DNA of 64,000 nucleotides from Mucilaginibacter tundrae (GCF_013408825.1 NZ_JACCBZ010000008.1:124001-188000); one strand, 5' to 3'. Counted from the stretch's first letter, positions 28,196-40,740 are shown. The notes: generated from the letters alone by a model not told the origin. Numbers and translations: made by a program.

Positions 28196-29450
28196 ACCAT
28201 CTGCCAAAAAAAGTATATTACTTTTAAGTCATAATTTTTCGCCTGAACCAACTGGTATAGGCAAATACAATGGCGAAATGATGGACTGGCTTTGCAAAAA
28301 TGGTTATAACACTACCGTTATAACCACTTTTCCATATTACCCTTTTTGGAAGGTACAGGCTCCTTATACTAATAAATGGTATAAAAGGGAGCTTATCGAA
28401 TATCCTGAACAAGGTACGGTTATGACAATTTACCGGTGCCCCATCTATATCCCGGCTTTCCCTACCGGCGCAAAACGCATGGTACAGGATATATTATTAT
28501 GGCCGGTAAAGCTGATGGTGGTATTGCAGCAAATGCTATTTAAAAAAAAGCATGATCTGCTCATAACTATCGCGCCGCCTTTTCACCTGGCAAACCTTGC
28601 TTTTTTTTATAGATTTTTCAAGGGTGGCAAAATTGATTATCATATTCAGGACTTACAGATAGAGGCAGCGCAGCAATTAAATATCTTAGGCGGTTCCAAG
28701 CTTTTCAATTTAATGTATAAAATTGAAAAGAAAATCCTTCGAAGCTCAGATTACGTGAGCACCATATCCGAAGGAATGATGAAAAAAGTTGAGGAAAAAG
28801 CAGGCAGAAAAGTCCTTTTTTTTCCTAATTGGGCCGATACTTCATTTTTTTATCCTTTGGATGACAGGGATGCAGCTAAAAAACAATGGGGATTTACGCC
28901 TGAAGATCAGATATGTTTATATTCAGGCAGTATCGGCGAAAAACAAGGTTTAGAAAGTATAATTTATGCGGCTGAGATATTAAAAGATCAACAGCGAATT
29001 AAATTTGTTATCGCGGGTTCTGGGCCTTATAAAGCTAACTTAACCGAACTTGCCGATGTCAGGGGCTTAAACAATGTAATCTTTTTTCCCTTGCAGCATA
29101 AAGAACATTTTAATGCGTTTTTAAATATGGCCGATGTGCACCTTATCATTCAAAAAGGTAATGCGAGCGAGTTGGTGATGCCCTCAAAACTAACAACCAT
29201 ATTAGCAGTTGGCGGTGTTAGTATTGTTACAGCCCCGCATGGCACCAGTTTGGAGCAGGTAATAAATGAAAACAATGTAGGGATGGTTACCACGCCCGAT
29301 GATACGGAGGAGTTGGCAACTGCTATACAAAACATACTAACTAAGGACTTGGATGAAATGCGGCAAAATGCCCGCCATTACGCGTTGAAATATTTAAATA
29401 TTGATAATGTAATGCGAACATTTTTGAATGATGTTGGCATGCAGGAATAA
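28188..29450 (+). CDS. wcaI: WcaI-type family 4 glycosyltransferase
   Basis: A 420-aa GT-B protein. The N-terminal acceptor domain begins [20 protein letters not shown], the linker carries [10 protein letters not shown], and the C-terminal donor domain shows [17 protein letters not shown] and the ALVMPSKL-like block ([18 protein letters not shown]). This pattern matches WcaI, a fucosyltransferase of colanic-acid-type exopolysaccharide pathways. Position between gmd and fcl supports GDP-fucose as donor, but specificity is an inference. Confidence 0.85.
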   Translation: MNKPSAKKSILLLSHNFSPEPTGIGKYNGEMMDWLCKNGYNTTVITTFPYYPFWKVQAPYTNKWYKRELIEYPEQGTVMTIYRCPIYIPAFPTGAKRMVQDILLWPVKLMVVLQQMLFKKKHDLLITIAPPFHLANLAFFYRFFKGGKIDYHIQDLQIEAAQQLNILGGSKLFNLMYKIEKKILRSSDYVSTISEGMMKKVEEKAGRKVLFFPNWADTSFFYPLDDRDAAKKQWGFTPEDQICLYSGSIGEKQGLESIIYAAEILKDQQRIKFVIAGSGPYKANLTELADVRGLNNVIFFPLQHKEHFNAFLNMADVHLIIQKGNASELVMPSKLTTILAVGGVSIVTAPHGTSLEQVINENNVGMVTTPDDTEELATAIQNILTKDLDEMRQNARHYALKYLNIDNVMRTFLNDVGMQE

Positions 29451-29528
29451 CGCTGAATAAATAGGATACAGCTTTTTATGTTATACGGCTTATAAAACAA
29501 ACTAAAAAATCAGGACATTTGCAATACA

Positions 29529-30473
29529 ATGGATAAACAAGCGAAAATATATATAGCGGGCCATAAAGGTATGGTCGGTTCGGCTATATACCGTAAACTG
29601 GTTAAAGAAGGATTTACCAATTTTGTAACCCGTAGCTCGCCGGAGCTTGATTTGCGCAACCAACAGCAGGTAAGCGACTTTTTCGCGCAGGAAAAGCCCG
29701 ATTATGTATTTTTAGCCGCGGCTAAAGTAGGGGGGATTATAGCAAACAACACCTACCGTGCTGATTTTTTATATGATAATCTGCAGATACAAAACAATGT
29801 TATCCATAGCGCTTATGTAAACGAGGTTAAAAAACTGATGTTTTTAGGCTCGAGCTGTATCTATCCAAAAATGGCTCCTCAACCTTTAAAGGAGGAATAT
29901 TTACTAACCGGCCCGCTGGAAGAAACCAACGAGCCTTATGCCATAGCCAAAATAGCGGGTATTAAAATGTGCGATGCTTACCGCGATCAATATGGTTGTA
30001 ACTATATATCGGTGATGCCAACCAATTTATATGGCTTAAATGATAATTATCATCCTCAAAACTCGCATGTATTGCCGGCATTAATTCGCCGCTTTCATGA
30101 AGCAAAAGAGCAAAATACTGCAGAAGTGATCATTTGGGGAACAGGATCGCCAAAACGCGAGTTTTTGTTTGCCGATGATTTAGCAGAAGCATGCTATTAT
30201 CTAATGCAAAACTATAACGAACCAGGCTTGGTTAATATTGGCACCGGCGAAGATCTTACCATAAAAGACCTGGCATTACTGATAAAGCAAATAATAGGTT
30301 ATACCGGCGAAATAAAATTTGATACCGCGAAACCAGATGGCACACCGCGCAAATTGATGGATGTAACAAAATTAACTAATGCCGGTTGGAAATACCACAC
30401 CACACTTGAGCAAGGAATAGCTTTAGCTTACCAGGATTTTTTAAGCAAAGGTTTGTTAGTGGCAGAGCGGTAA
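29529..30473 (+). CDS. fcl: GDP-L-fucose synthase
   Basis: A 314-aa epimerase/reductase that completes GDP-L-fucose synthesis. NADP motif [11 protein letters not shown], catalytic [11 protein letters not shown] with Tyr and Lys, [19 protein letters not shown], and [21 protein letters not shown] are characteristic. It completes the gmd-fcl pair and is about 70 bases upstream of rfbB. Confidence 0.97.
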   Translation: MDKQAKIYIAGHKGMVGSAIYRKLVKEGFTNFVTRSSPELDLRNQQQVSDFFAQEKPDYVFLAAAKVGGIIANNTYRADFLYDNLQIQNNVIHSAYVNEVKKLMFLGSSCIYPKMAPQPLKEEYLLTGPLEETNEPYAIAKIAGIKMCDAYRDQYGCNYISVMPTNLYGLNDNYHPQNSHVLPALIRRFHEAKEQNTAEVIIWGTGSPKREFLFADDLAEACYYLMQNYNEPGLVNIGTGEDLTIKDLALLIKQIIGYTGEIKFDTAKPDGTPRKLMDVTKLTNAGWKYHTTLEQGIALAYQDFLSKGLLVAER

Positions 30474-30495
30474 ACAATACCGTTTACAAGAGCGA

Positions 30496-30527
30496 TTGAT
30501 AGCTAATCACTAAAATTATTACCTTTG
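30496..30527 (+). promoter_or_regulatory. Possible promoter of rfbBCDA
   Basis: TTG at 30496-30498 and TACCTTTG at 30520-30527 with 21 bases between, 15 bases before the rfbB ATG. The fit to the Bacteroidetes consensus is good but the spacing is one or two bases long. Confidence 0.5.
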
Positions 30528-30542
30528 ACCTTTAATATCACT

Positions 30543-31595
30543 ATGAAAAAAGTTATGATCACCGGCGGTGCCGGATTTATAGGTTCGCACGTTGTTCGCA
30601 GGTTTGTTACTCAGCATCCTGATTATTTGATTGTAAACGTTGATGCGCTTACCTATGCAGGTAATCTGGAGAACCTGGAAGATATTGAGCACGCCCAAAA
30701 TTACATTTTTGAAAAAGCTGATATAAAAGATAGCACCCGTATTGCCGAAATATTTGATAAATATGAAATCACCGATGTGGTGCATTTAGCGGCAGAATCA
30801 CATGTGGATAGGTCAATTCTGAGTCCGATGGATTTTGTTTACACCAATGTAATCGGGACAGTTACCCTGCTTGATATTGCCAAAAATAAATGGAAAGGCG
30901 ATTATGAAAATCATCTCTTCTACCATATCTCAACTGATGAAGTTTATGGTGCATTAGGCGAAACTGGCCTATTTACCGAGGAAACCAAGTACGATCCGCA
31001 CTCGCCTTACAGCGCGAGCAAGGCAGCTTCTGATCATTTTGTTAGGGCTTATTATGATACTTACGGTTTACAAGTTGTAGTATCAAACTGCTCAAATAAT
31101 TATGGCCCGAATCATTTTCCTGAGAAGCTGATCCCGCTATCCATCAACAATATCATTAATAACAAACCACTGCCTGTTTACGGCGATGGTAAATATACCC
31201 GGGACTGGTTGTACGTTATCGACCACGCCATCGCTATCGACTTGATTTTCCACAAAGGTAAAAAGGGCGATACTTATAACATTGGTGGTTTTAACGAATG
31301 GCAAAACATTGATCTGGTACATTTGTTATGCAAGCAGATGGATGAGAAGCTAGGCAGGCCCGAAGGCACAAGTGAAAAATTGATAACTTTTGTAAAAGAT
31401 CGTCCCGGCCATGATTTGCGTTATGCTATCGATGCCAATAAGATCAACAAAGAGCTTGGTTGGAGCCCGTCAGTAACTTTTGAGCAGGGGCTTTCGGCTA
31501 CGATCGACTGGTTCCTATCAAATAAAAAATGGCTTGATAATGTCACCAGCGGCGCATATGCCAAATATTACGATAACCAATACGAAAACCGCTAG
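30543..31595 (+). CDS. rfbB: dTDP-glucose 4,6-dehydratase
   Basis: A 350-aa SDR enzyme, second step of dTDP-L-rhamnose synthesis. NAD motif GGAGFIGSHVVR, AAESHVDRSI, catalytic YSASKAASDHFVRAY, and NCSNNYGPNHFPEKLIPL. The ATG at 30543 gives MKKVMITGGAGFIGSH; an upstream TTG is less likely because it would overlap the promoter box. Confidence 0.97.
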   Translation: MKKVMITGGAGFIGSHVVRRFVTQHPDYLIVNVDALTYAGNLENLEDIEHAQNYIFEKADIKDSTRIAEIFDKYEITDVVHLAAESHVDRSILSPMDFVYTNVIGTVTLLDIAKNKWKGDYENHLFYHISTDEVYGALGETGLFTEETKYDPHSPYSASKAASDHFVRAYYDTYGLQVVVSNCSNNYGPNHFPEKLIPLSINNIINNKPLPVYGDGKYTRDWLYVIDHAIAIDLIFHKGKKGDTYNIGGFNEWQNIDLVHLLCKQMDEKLGRPEGTSEKLITFVKDRPGHDLRYAIDANKINKELGWSPSVTFEQGLSATIDWFLSNKKWLDNVTSGAYAKYYDNQYENR

Positions 31596-31619
31596 TTTTA
31601 GCGTAATCACTATATAATA

Positions 31620-32174
31620 ATGACCATAACACCTACCCCATTAGCGGGATGTTTTATACTTACACCACGTGTTTTTAACGATGAGCGCGGGCATTTTTTT
31701 GAGTCTTTCAATCAACGCTCCTTTGCCGAAGCGGTTGACAGCAATGTAATTTTTGTACAGGATAACCAATCTTTCTCAACCAAAGGAGTGTTACGCGGTT
31801 TGCACTTACAAAAAGGCGAGCACGCTCAGTCAAAATTGGTAAGGGTAACGCAAGGCGAGGTGCAAGATGTAGCAATTGATCTGCGTAAAAGCTCACCCAC
31901 TTATGGCCAGTACGTTTCGGTAATACTATCGGCACAAAACCATCAGCAGCTTTTTATACCTAAAGGATTTGGCCACGGATTTTTAGTATTAAGCCCGAGT
32001 GCTATTTTTCAGTACAAATGTGACAATTACTACAATAAAGAATCAGAAGGTGGTTTGCATTATGCCGATCCATCAATAGATATAAAATGGGAGCTTGGCG
32101 AAAGCGAACTTGTGGTATCAGAAAAAGATAAGGAATTGCCGTTTTTAAAAGACGCAAGTGATTTTGGATTTTAA
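31620..32174 (+). CDS. rfbC: dTDP-4-dehydrorhamnose 3,5-epimerase
   Basis: A 184-aa cupin-fold epimerase. DERGHFFESFNQ, the catalytic His in RGLHLQKGEHAQSKLVRV, and KGFGHGFLVLS are the family signatures. Third enzyme of the rhamnose pathway, in operon with rfbB and rfbD. Confidence 0.96.
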   Translation: MTITPTPLAGCFILTPRVFNDERGHFFESFNQRSFAEAVDSNVIFVQDNQSFSTKGVLRGLHLQKGEHAQSKLVRVTQGEVQDVAIDLRKSSPTYGQYVSVILSAQNHQQLFIPKGFGHGFLVLSPSAIFQYKCDNYYNKESEGGLHYADPSIDIKWELGESELVVSEKDKELPFLKDASDFGF

Positions 32175-32190
32175 AAACAAGCATAACCTG

Positions 32191-33048
32191 ATGGAAAATA
32201 TTGTAGTATTTGGTGCAGCCGGTCAATTAGGCCAATGCTTAAAAAAAGTAGCCGGGGAAAAAGGAATAAATAATATTCATTTTTTACCCGAGAACGAGGC
32301 AAACATACTTGATACCGCAGCCATCGAGAAAACCTTTAGCCATTATAAGCCAGCTTACGCTATAAACTGTGCTGCCTACACAGCGGTTGACAAAGCCGAA
32401 GATGAGCTTGATTTAGCCCGTAAAATAAACAAAACCGGCGCTGAGAACCTTGCCATCGCATGTAAGGCACATAGCACTATATTAGTCCATATTTCAACCG
32501 ATTTCGTTTTTAAAGGTAATACCCCTGATCCGCTTGTTGAGGAAGATGTAGCCGAGCCAATTAGTGTTTATGGCCTAACCAAACTGGAGGGCGAGCGGGA
32601 TATTGTTAGGATATTGCCCGGGCATTTCATTATCCGCACTAGTTGGTTGTACTCAGAATTCGGAAATAACTTTGTTAAAACCATGCTTAAGCTCGGTGCC
32701 GAACGCGATCTGCTTAAAATAATAGCCGATCAGGTAGGTACACCAACTTATGGTATCGACCTTGCTGCCTGTGTACTTGATATTATATCATCAGGGAAAA
32801 CTGAATACGGCATTTATCATTACAGTAACGAGGGAGTAACCTCATGGTACGATTTTGCTAAAGGAATATTTGATCTTTCGGCAACAGAAGTAAAAATATT
32901 ACCTATTCGCACATCCGAATATCCTACCAAGGCAACCCGCCCGGCTTATTCGGTTATGGATAAAACAAAAATTAAACATACATTTAATATGGAGATACCG
33001 TACTGGCGGGATAGCCTGGCGGTATGTATTGAAAGACTCAAAAATTAA
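32191..33048 (+). CDS. rfbD: dTDP-4-dehydrorhamnose reductase
   Basis: A 285-aa SDR enzyme, last step to dTDP-L-rhamnose. [15 protein letters not shown] (NADPH site), [22 protein letters not shown], and catalytic [10 protein letters not shown]. The ATG at 32191 gives [14 protein letters not shown], the expected beginning; an upstream GTG inside rfbC is unlikely. Confidence 0.96.
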   Translation: MENIVVFGAAGQLGQCLKKVAGEKGINNIHFLPENEANILDTAAIEKTFSHYKPAYAINCAAYTAVDKAEDELDLARKINKTGAENLAIACKAHSTILVHISTDFVFKGNTPDPLVEEDVAEPISVYGLTKLEGERDIVRILPGHFIIRTSWLYSEFGNNFVKTMLKLGAERDLLKIIADQVGTPTYGIDLAACVLDIISSGKTEYGIYHYSNEGVTSWYDFAKGIFDLSATEVKILPIRTSEYPTKATRPAYSVMDKTKIKHTFNMEIPYWRDSLAVCIERLKN

Positions 33049-33061
33049 TATCAAATCCCAA

Positions 33062-33925
33062 ATGAAAGGAATAATACTTGCCGGCGGATCAGGAACACGC
33101 TTATATCCTATAACTAAAGCTATCAGCAAACAATTAATGCCGATATACGATAAGCCGATGATCTATTATCCACTTTCGGTATTGATGCTGGCCGGGATAA
33201 AAGAAGTATTGATTATTACCACACCGGAAGATCAGGATGGTTTTATCCGTTTGTTAGGTAATGGGTCTGAACTGGGTTGCCGCTTTGAATTTGCTGTACA
33301 GGAAGTGCCAAACGGATTGGCACAAGCCTTTGTAATAGGTGAGAAGTTTATTGGTGACGATAAAGCCGCGCTTGTTTTGGGCGATAATATATTTTATGGT
33401 TCAGGGTTCAGCAAACTGATACAAAGCTTTAACGATGTTGATGGCGCTGCTATTTTCGCCTATCCGGTTTCTGATCCAGAACGTTATGGCGTAGTGGAGT
33501 TTGATGCTGATTTTAAAGCTATCTCTATCGAAGAAAAACCTTTGGCGCCAAAATCACATTATGCTGTGCCGGGCCTATATTTTTATGATAATTCGGTGGT
33601 GGAAATCGCAAAAAATATTGCACCATCTCCACGCGGGGAATATGAAATAACCGACGTTAACAAAGAATACCTTAAACGCGGCAACCTGCATGTAGGTGTA
33701 ATGGATAGGGGTATGGCCTGGTTAGATACCGGTACGTTCGACTCATTAAGCGATGCATCAGAGTTTGTTCGTGTAATAGAAAAAAGGCAGGATACAAAAA
33801 TTGGTTGTATTGAGGAAATTGCTTACCGTATGGGTTTTATTAATCGCGATGAGTTAATGGCCCTAGCCGAAAAATATATCAAAAGCGGTTACGGAAAATA
33901 TCTTAAAAATTTACCGGTAAAATAA
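33062..33925 (+). CDS. rfbA: Glucose-1-phosphate thymidylyltransferase
   Basis: A 287-aa nucleotidyltransferase that makes dTDP-glucose. [20 protein letters not shown] and [14 protein letters not shown] at the N-terminus, VLGDNIFYG, and [16 protein letters not shown] C-terminus ([17 protein letters not shown]) identify it. The ATG at 33062 gives [11 protein letters not shown]. It closes the rfbBCDA order. Confidence 0.97.
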   Translation: MKGIILAGGSGTRLYPITKAISKQLMPIYDKPMIYYPLSVLMLAGIKEVLIITTPEDQDGFIRLLGNGSELGCRFEFAVQEVPNGLAQAFVIGEKFIGDDKAALVLGDNIFYGSGFSKLIQSFNDVDGAAIFAYPVSDPERYGVVEFDADFKAISIEEKPLAPKSHYAVPGLYFYDNSVVEIAKNIAPSPRGEYEITDVNKEYLKRGNLHVGVMDRGMAWLDTGTFDSLSDASEFVRVIEKRQDTKIGCIEEIAYRMGFINRDELMALAEKYIKSGYGKYLKNLPVK

Positions 33926-34018
33926 TCCTGATTAGCCGATTGGCGGATGTGTTGATAACAGCAATGTCAATTCGCCGATTCATGTTAATTCATTCGTGAA
34001 ATTTGTGTCTATTTGCTT

Positions 34019-35857
34019 ATGGGTTATCCAAGTTTACAAGCCTGTGTTGCTGATCTCGAAAAACATGGCCGCTTAATACGCATTAAGGAAGAGGTTGATC
34101 CTCACTTGCAAATGGCCGCGATACACCTGCGTGTTTTTGAAAACCAGGGCCCCGCGATTTTGTTTGAAAACGTAAAGGGCAGTAAATTTCCTGCGGTATC
34201 AAACCTGTTCGGTACCCTTGATCGGTCTAAATTTATTTTCAGGGATACGTTGGATAAGATCAAAACTTTGGTCGACCTAAAATCGGATCCTATCAAAGCA
34301 ATAAAAAATCCTTTTAAATATGCTAATGTAGGGCTTACCGCTTTATCGGCACTGCCAATGAAAGTAGGTAAAGGATCGCCAATCAATTTTGGTCGTACCC
34401 ATATCAGTGAAATCCCTCAAATAGTTAACTGGCCTAATGATGGTGGCCCGTTTGTCACCATGCCCCAGGTTTATACCGAAGATGCCGATAAGCCGGGCAT
34501 CATGAATGCTAACTTAGGTATGTATCGCATCCAGTTAGCAGGGAATGATTATGTGCCTGATAAAGAAATCGGGCTGCATTATCAGTTACATAGGGGTATA
34601 GGTGTGCATCAAACCAAAGCAAACGCGAAAGGCCAGCCTTTAAAAGTGAGCATATTTGTAGGCGGCCCTCCATCACACCCGGTGGCAGCGGTTATGCCTT
34701 TGCCCGAAGGTTTATCTGAAATGACTTTCGCGGGAGCCTTAGGTAACCGCCGTTTCAGGTATTTTTATGATGCCGAAGGTTTTTGTATTTCAGCAGATGC
34801 TGATTTTGTGATCACCGGAACGGTTATGCCTCTTGAAAATAAACCCGAAGGCCCTTTTGGGGATCACCTGGGATACTATAGCTTAAAGCACCCATTCCCT
34901 TTAATGAAGGTGCATAACGTCTACCACAAAAAGAATGCGATTTGGTCATTCACTGTAGTGGGCAGGCCACCGCAGGAAGATACCAGCTTCGGCGCGTTGA
35001 TTCATGAAATAACAGGATCGGCTATGCCAAAAGAAATACCCGGTTTGCATGCCGTAAACGCGGTTGATGCGGCTGGAGTTCACCCTTTGTTATTTGCCAT
35101 CGGCAGCGAACGCTATACGCCCTACATCAAAGAACGCCAACCACAGGAGATACTCACCATAGCTAACCATATTTTGGGCACAGGCCAGTTAAGTTTGGCA
35201 AAGTACCTGTTTATCGCCGCCAAGGAAGATGACCCTTCTTTAAATGTGAATGACATTGGCGGGTTTTTAAAACACATATTGCAGCGCGTTGACCTTACAA
35301 GAGATCTTCACTTCTACACCAAAACCACCATTGATACGCTTGATTATAGCGGCGACGGTTTAAATACAGGCAGTAAAGTTGCTATTACAGTGGCTGGTGA
35401 TATAAAAAGAGAACTTTGGACAGAGTTACCTGCAAACTTTACTATGCCTCGTCCGTTTACTACTTTTAAAATGGTAATGCCGGGTGTGCTGGCGCTAGAA
35501 ATACCTAAACACATAAATGACAAAGATATTAGCGATATGCTGAGCATTTTGGATGAGCATTTTATGGATGCCGATTTAAATGGCTTGCCACTAATAGTGC
35601 TTTGCGATGATGCCGCTTTTACAGCGCAAAATTTAGATAATTTTGTTTGGGTAACCTTTACGCGTAGCAACCCATCGCGTGATATTTATGGTGTGCATAG
35701 TTTTACCGAACATAAACATTGGGGTTGTAAAGGGTCGCTGATAATAAATGCCAGAATAAAACGGCACCATGCACCGGTATTGGAAAAAGACCCCGAAGTG
35801 GAAAAACTGGTTGATAAGATGGGTGAAAAAGGTGGTGTGTTGCACTGGATTATATAA
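34019..35857 (+). CDS. UbiD family decarboxylase
   Basis: A 612-aa member of the prenylated-FMN-dependent decarboxylases. MGYPSLQACVADLEKHGRLI is the typical start; VGGPPSHPVAAVMPLPEGLSE, FVITGTVMPLENKPEGPFGDH (with the conserved Glu/Arg-type region), and GYYSLKHPFPLMKV follow. It is longer than E. coli UbiD (about 500 aa). Bacteroidetes use menaquinone, so a menaquinone-pathway or aromatic-acid role is possible. No UbiX partner is in the window. Confidence 0.85.
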   Translation: MGYPSLQACVADLEKHGRLIRIKEEVDPHLQMAAIHLRVFENQGPAILFENVKGSKFPAVSNLFGTLDRSKFIFRDTLDKIKTLVDLKSDPIKAIKNPFKYANVGLTALSALPMKVGKGSPINFGRTHISEIPQIVNWPNDGGPFVTMPQVYTEDADKPGIMNANLGMYRIQLAGNDYVPDKEIGLHYQLHRGIGVHQTKANAKGQPLKVSIFVGGPPSHPVAAVMPLPEGLSEMTFAGALGNRRFRYFYDAEGFCISADADFVITGTVMPLENKPEGPFGDHLGYYSLKHPFPLMKVHNVYHKKNAIWSFTVVGRPPQEDTSFGALIHEITGSAMPKEIPGLHAVNAVDAAGVHPLLFAIGSERYTPYIKERQPQEILTIANHILGTGQLSLAKYLFIAAKEDDPSLNVNDIGGFLKHILQRVDLTRDLHFYTKTTIDTLDYSGDGLNTGSKVAITVAGDIKRELWTELPANFTMPRPFTTFKMVMPGVLALEIPKHINDKDISDMLSILDEHFMDADLNGLPLIVLCDDAAFTAQNLDNFVWVTFTRSNPSRDIYGVHSFTEHKHWGCKGSLIINARIKRHHAPVLEKDPEVEKLVDKMGEKGGVLHWII

Positions 35858-35940
35858 GCCCACCCAAATCCTCCCCGGTAGGGAGGACTTAAAAGACAAA
35901 ATAAAAAGTCTCCTCTACCGGGAGAGATTTAGAGGGCTAT
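35858..35940. repeat. CTCCC/GGGAG hairpin cassette, copy 2
   Basis: Same design as 3927-4017: TCCTCCCCGGTAGGGAGGA, an A-rich spacer, then CTCCTCTACCGGGAGAG and ATTTAGAGGGCT, bounded by AGCCC and GGGCT. It lies between the UbiD stop and the S4 gene start. Confidence 0.75.
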
Positions 35941-35945
35941 GCTCA

Positions 35946-36362
35946 ATGGCTGAAAAAGAAAAATTAAGAATAGACAAATACCTGTGGTCCATACGTGCAT
36001 TTAAAACCCGCACGCTGGCATCTGATGCTTGCAAAGCCGGTAGGGTAAAATTGGATGGTAACAACATCAAGCCATCGCACGAAGTAAAAGTGGGCGAGGT
36101 ATACCAGGTATCAAAAGGCTTGGAACGCAAAGTGATAAAAGTGACAGGTTTGTTAGAGAGCAGGGTAGATGCTAAAACCGCTGTTTCCTTTTATGAAGAT
36201 ATTACACCGCTTGAGCAAACCACAGCCTATAAATCCATGTTCAACGCGCCGGTATTAACCCGAGACAGAGGTACAGGCCGCCCGACCAAAAGAGACCGAC
36301 GGGAAATTGACGACCTGAAGGATGATTTCTTCAGCACTCCAGACGATAAAGAACAAGAATAA
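35946..36362 (+). CDS. S4-domain RNA-binding protein, Hsp15-like
   Basis: A 138-aa protein whose first 55 residues form an S4 domain (LRIDKYLWSIRAFKTRTLAS..CKAGRVKLDGN). The rest resembles Hsp15, which binds stalled 50S subunits with peptidyl-tRNA, with a basic TRDRGTGRPTKRDRREIDDL tail. The ATG at 35946 is chosen because the longer frame runs through the repeat cassette. Confidence 0.88.
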   Translation: MAEKEKLRIDKYLWSIRAFKTRTLASDACKAGRVKLDGNNIKPSHEVKVGEVYQVSKGLERKVIKVTGLLESRVDAKTAVSFYEDITPLEQTTAYKSMFNAPVLTRDRGTGRPTKRDRREIDDLKDDFFSTPDDKEQE

Positions 36363-36398
36363 TAAAACCGATATTTACAAAAGATAATCAACGTATAA

Positions 36399-37712
36399 AT
36401 GCCTTCAACAACTACACAAACTGAGCTTCAAAATATTAAAATAGCCATTATTGGTTTGGGGTATGTAGGCCTGCCTTTAGCCGTTGAATTTGCAAAGAAA
36501 TATCGCGTAGTAGGGTTCGATACGGGTAAAAAAAGGATAACGGAATTGAATAGCGGTCGCGATCATACCTTAACAGTTGATGCAGACGGGCTAAAATTTG
36601 CCACAGAAAGTGCTAAAAACAGTGCTGTCGGATTAATTTGTACAGACAATATAAAAGATACTAGCGATTGTAATATCTACATTGTGACGGTTCCTACGCC
36701 GGTTGATAAGATAAATCGCCCCGATCTCAGTCACCTGTATAAAGCCAGTGAAACAGTAGGCAAGGTTTTAAAAAAGGGTGATATTGTGATTTATGAATCA
36801 ACAGTGTATCCCGGTGCCACGGAAGAGGAATGTGTACCAATGCTGGAAAAAATATCCGGCTTGAAATATAATATTGATTTTTTTGCGGGATACTCACCGG
36901 AACGTATCAATCCCGGCGACAAAGAGCATACGTTGGTTAAGGTGATGAAAATCACTTCCGGTTCAACCCCCGAAACCGCGAATCGTGTAGATGAGCTTTA
37001 CCGCTCCATCATCCCCGCAGGAACACACAAAGCTACTTCAATGAAAGTAGCAGAGGCTGCAAAGGTAGTCGAGAATTCCCAGCGTGATATTAATATCGCG
37101 TTTGTTAATGAGCTGGCCAAGATCTTCCACCGCCTTAATATCGATACTGATGAAGTATTACAGGCTGCAGGAACTAAATGGAATTTCCTGAAATTTAAAC
37201 CGGGATTGGTTGGAGGGCATTGTATTGGCGTTGACCCTTATTACCTGGCACGAAAAGCACAACAAGTGGGTTATCACCCCGAGATAATATTAGCAGGCCG
37301 CAGACTTAATGATGGCATGGGCGAATATGTAGCTCACGAGGTTGTCAGGTTGATGGTACGTAAGGATATTATCGTAAAAGACGCTAACATACTAGTACTA
37401 GGTATAGCTTTTAAAGAGAATTGTTCCGATGTGCGAAACAGTAAAGTGGTTGATATATTAAATACCCTAAAGGGCTACGACGCCGACCTCACCGTATTTG
37501 ATCCGCATGCTGAACCTGCCGATGTACAACATGAATATGGTTGGGATTCGGTTAAATCATTAAAAGCAGGTGATAAATATGATGCTATTATTTTAGCTGT
37601 TTGTCACGAAGAATTTAAAACCCTTGATCTTGAACCTTTGTCAAAACCCAACAAAGTAATTTATGATGTTAAGGGTATACTAGATAAAGATAGTGTAGAC
37701 GGAAGACTGTAA
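36399..37712 (+). CDS. Nucleotide-sugar dehydrogenase (UDP-HexNAc type, TviB/WbpA-like)
   Basis: A 437-aa NAD-dependent enzyme oxidising C6 of a UDP-sugar to a uronic acid. IGLGYVGLPLAVEF (NAD site), ESTVYPGATEEECVP, FAGYSPERINPGDKEH, and the catalytic Cys in GGHCIGVDPYYLA; the C-terminal domain shows ILVLGIAFKENCSDVRNSKV. The sequence pattern fits the UDP-N-acetylhexosamine dehydrogenase group. It is likely used for surface polysaccharide together with the upstream sugar genes. Confidence 0.9.
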   Translation: MPSTTTQTELQNIKIAIIGLGYVGLPLAVEFAKKYRVVGFDTGKKRITELNSGRDHTLTVDADGLKFATESAKNSAVGLICTDNIKDTSDCNIYIVTVPTPVDKINRPDLSHLYKASETVGKVLKKGDIVIYESTVYPGATEEECVPMLEKISGLKYNIDFFAGYSPERINPGDKEHTLVKVMKITSGSTPETANRVDELYRSIIPAGTHKATSMKVAEAAKVVENSQRDINIAFVNELAKIFHRLNIDTDEVLQAAGTKWNFLKFKPGLVGGHCIGVDPYYLARKAQQVGYHPEIILAGRRLNDGMGEYVAHEVVRLMVRKDIIVKDANILVLGIAFKENCSDVRNSKVVDILNTLKGYDADLTVFDPHAEPADVQHEYGWDSVKSLKAGDKYDAIILAVCHEEFKTLDLEPLSKPNKVIYDVKGILDKDSVDGRL

Positions 37713-37732
37713 GGATTGCATATTAAAATCTT

Positions 37733-37807
37733 TGTCATTCTGAGCAGAGCGAAGAATCTGTAAAGTGGTTTACACCGTACAGATTCTTCGCTCTGCTCAG
37801 AATGACA
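37733..37807. repeat. Perfect TCATTCTGAG palindrome
   Basis: Two 30-bp arms (37733-37762 and 37778-37807) are exact inverses with a 15-base loop; each contains GTCATTCTGAGCAGAGCGAA or its complement. Related, decayed copies lie at 40800-40896, 63239-63321 and, as half sites, near 1511 and 5981. It sits between converging genes and may act as a two-way terminator. Confidence 0.85.
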
Positions 37808-37857
37808 TTTATTTTTTAAAAAGAAATACTTTTACAATAGCTAATCCCGCCAAAAGC

Positions 37858-37903
37858 AAAAAAGCTGAAAGCTAATGCAATTCGCATCCAACTTTCAGCT
37901 TTT
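37858..37903 (-). terminator. Terminator of the OmpH-like gene
   Basis: AAAGCTGAAAG (37861-37871) and CTTTCAGCTTT (37892-37902) pair; read on the minus strand the stem is followed by TTTTTTGCTTTTGG. Confidence 0.8.
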
Positions 37904-37927
37904 AACTTTATACTTTAAATTCAAAAA

Positions 37928-38530
37928 CTATTTTGAGCCTTCTTTAGCGTAAGCATCATTCAAACCTTTTACTACTTCAGCAGTAACGTCCAGGCTTGGA
38001 TCGCCGTAAATAACGGTTTGTACATTTTTTGAGTAGGTAAGTACCAGTTTGTAACCGTTTTGTTTAGCAAAGTTCTTTACAAAATCGTCAACCTTGTCAT
38101 ATACTTTTTGGTATTGAGTCGCTTTATCATCCTGTAATTGGGCCGACTCATTTTGCTGGTAACCTTGTAGTTGTTGTTGCTCGCGTTGCAGGCGTTGCTC
38201 AGTTACCTGGCGTTGGTCAGCCGGCATAGTAGCCTGGTTTTTCTGGTAATCAACAACCTCACGCTGAAACGCATCTGTTTTTGATTGCATGTCGCCTTGT
38301 GCGCCTTTTAATTTTGCTTGTAAAGCGTTGTTTACATCTTTCGCATAATTATACTTGCTGTATAGCGTGTCAGAATTAACATAAACAGTGGTCGGTTTGT
38401 CGCCACTTGCTGGTGTTGATGCCGCTGCAGGTGCCGCGGTTGTACTGGTTGGAGCTTGTTTACATGCGGCAACACTTCCGGCCACTAATAAACCTAAAGC
38501 AACCTTTGTAAAAACAGAAGAATTTTTCAT
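37928..38530 (-). CDS. OmpH/Skp-family periplasmic chaperone, predicted lipoprotein
   Basis: A 200-aa protein with a lipoprotein signal (VALGLLVAGSVAAC, Cys at 23), a Pro/Ala/Thr-rich linker, and a long coiled coil rich in Gln, Lys and Asp (LKGAQGDMQSKTDAFQREVV; QREQQQLQGYQQNESAQLQD). The end (NGYKLVLTYSKNVQTVIYGD) matches the OmpH/Skp core. Such proteins hold outer-membrane proteins during transit. A lipid anchor is unlike the soluble Skp of E. coli. It is transcribed away from gyrB. Confidence 0.88.
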   Translation of the reverse strand: MKNSSVFTKVALGLLVAGSVAACKQAPTSTTAAPAAASTPASGDKPTTVYVNSDTLYSKYNYAKDVNNALQAKLKGAQGDMQSKTDAFQREVVDYQKNQATMPADQRQVTEQRLQREQQQLQGYQQNESAQLQDDKATQYQKVYDKVDDFVKNFAKQNGYKLVLTYSKNVQTVIYGDPSLDVTAEVVKGLNDAYAKEGSK

Positions 38531-38756
38531 TGTATATTTTATCGTTAAGTAATGGATCAGCAGGCAGTTAATTCATGCTTTTCCTGTTTGTTTTTTCATT
38601 AAAAAGTTTACAAAGATAAACTTTAGGGGCAAGTTTCCTAACGATTTTAAAATGGTGTTTATAACGGGTCATATTTATCAACAATAGCTGAAAATCGAAC
38701 CAAAATGAGTATTTTTGTTTAAAGAACTCCACCTTGGAGAATGGTTATTGTTTTAA

Positions 38757-40721
<1,965 letters not shown>

Positions 40722-40740
40722 GCTTTAAACGGAAATATAC

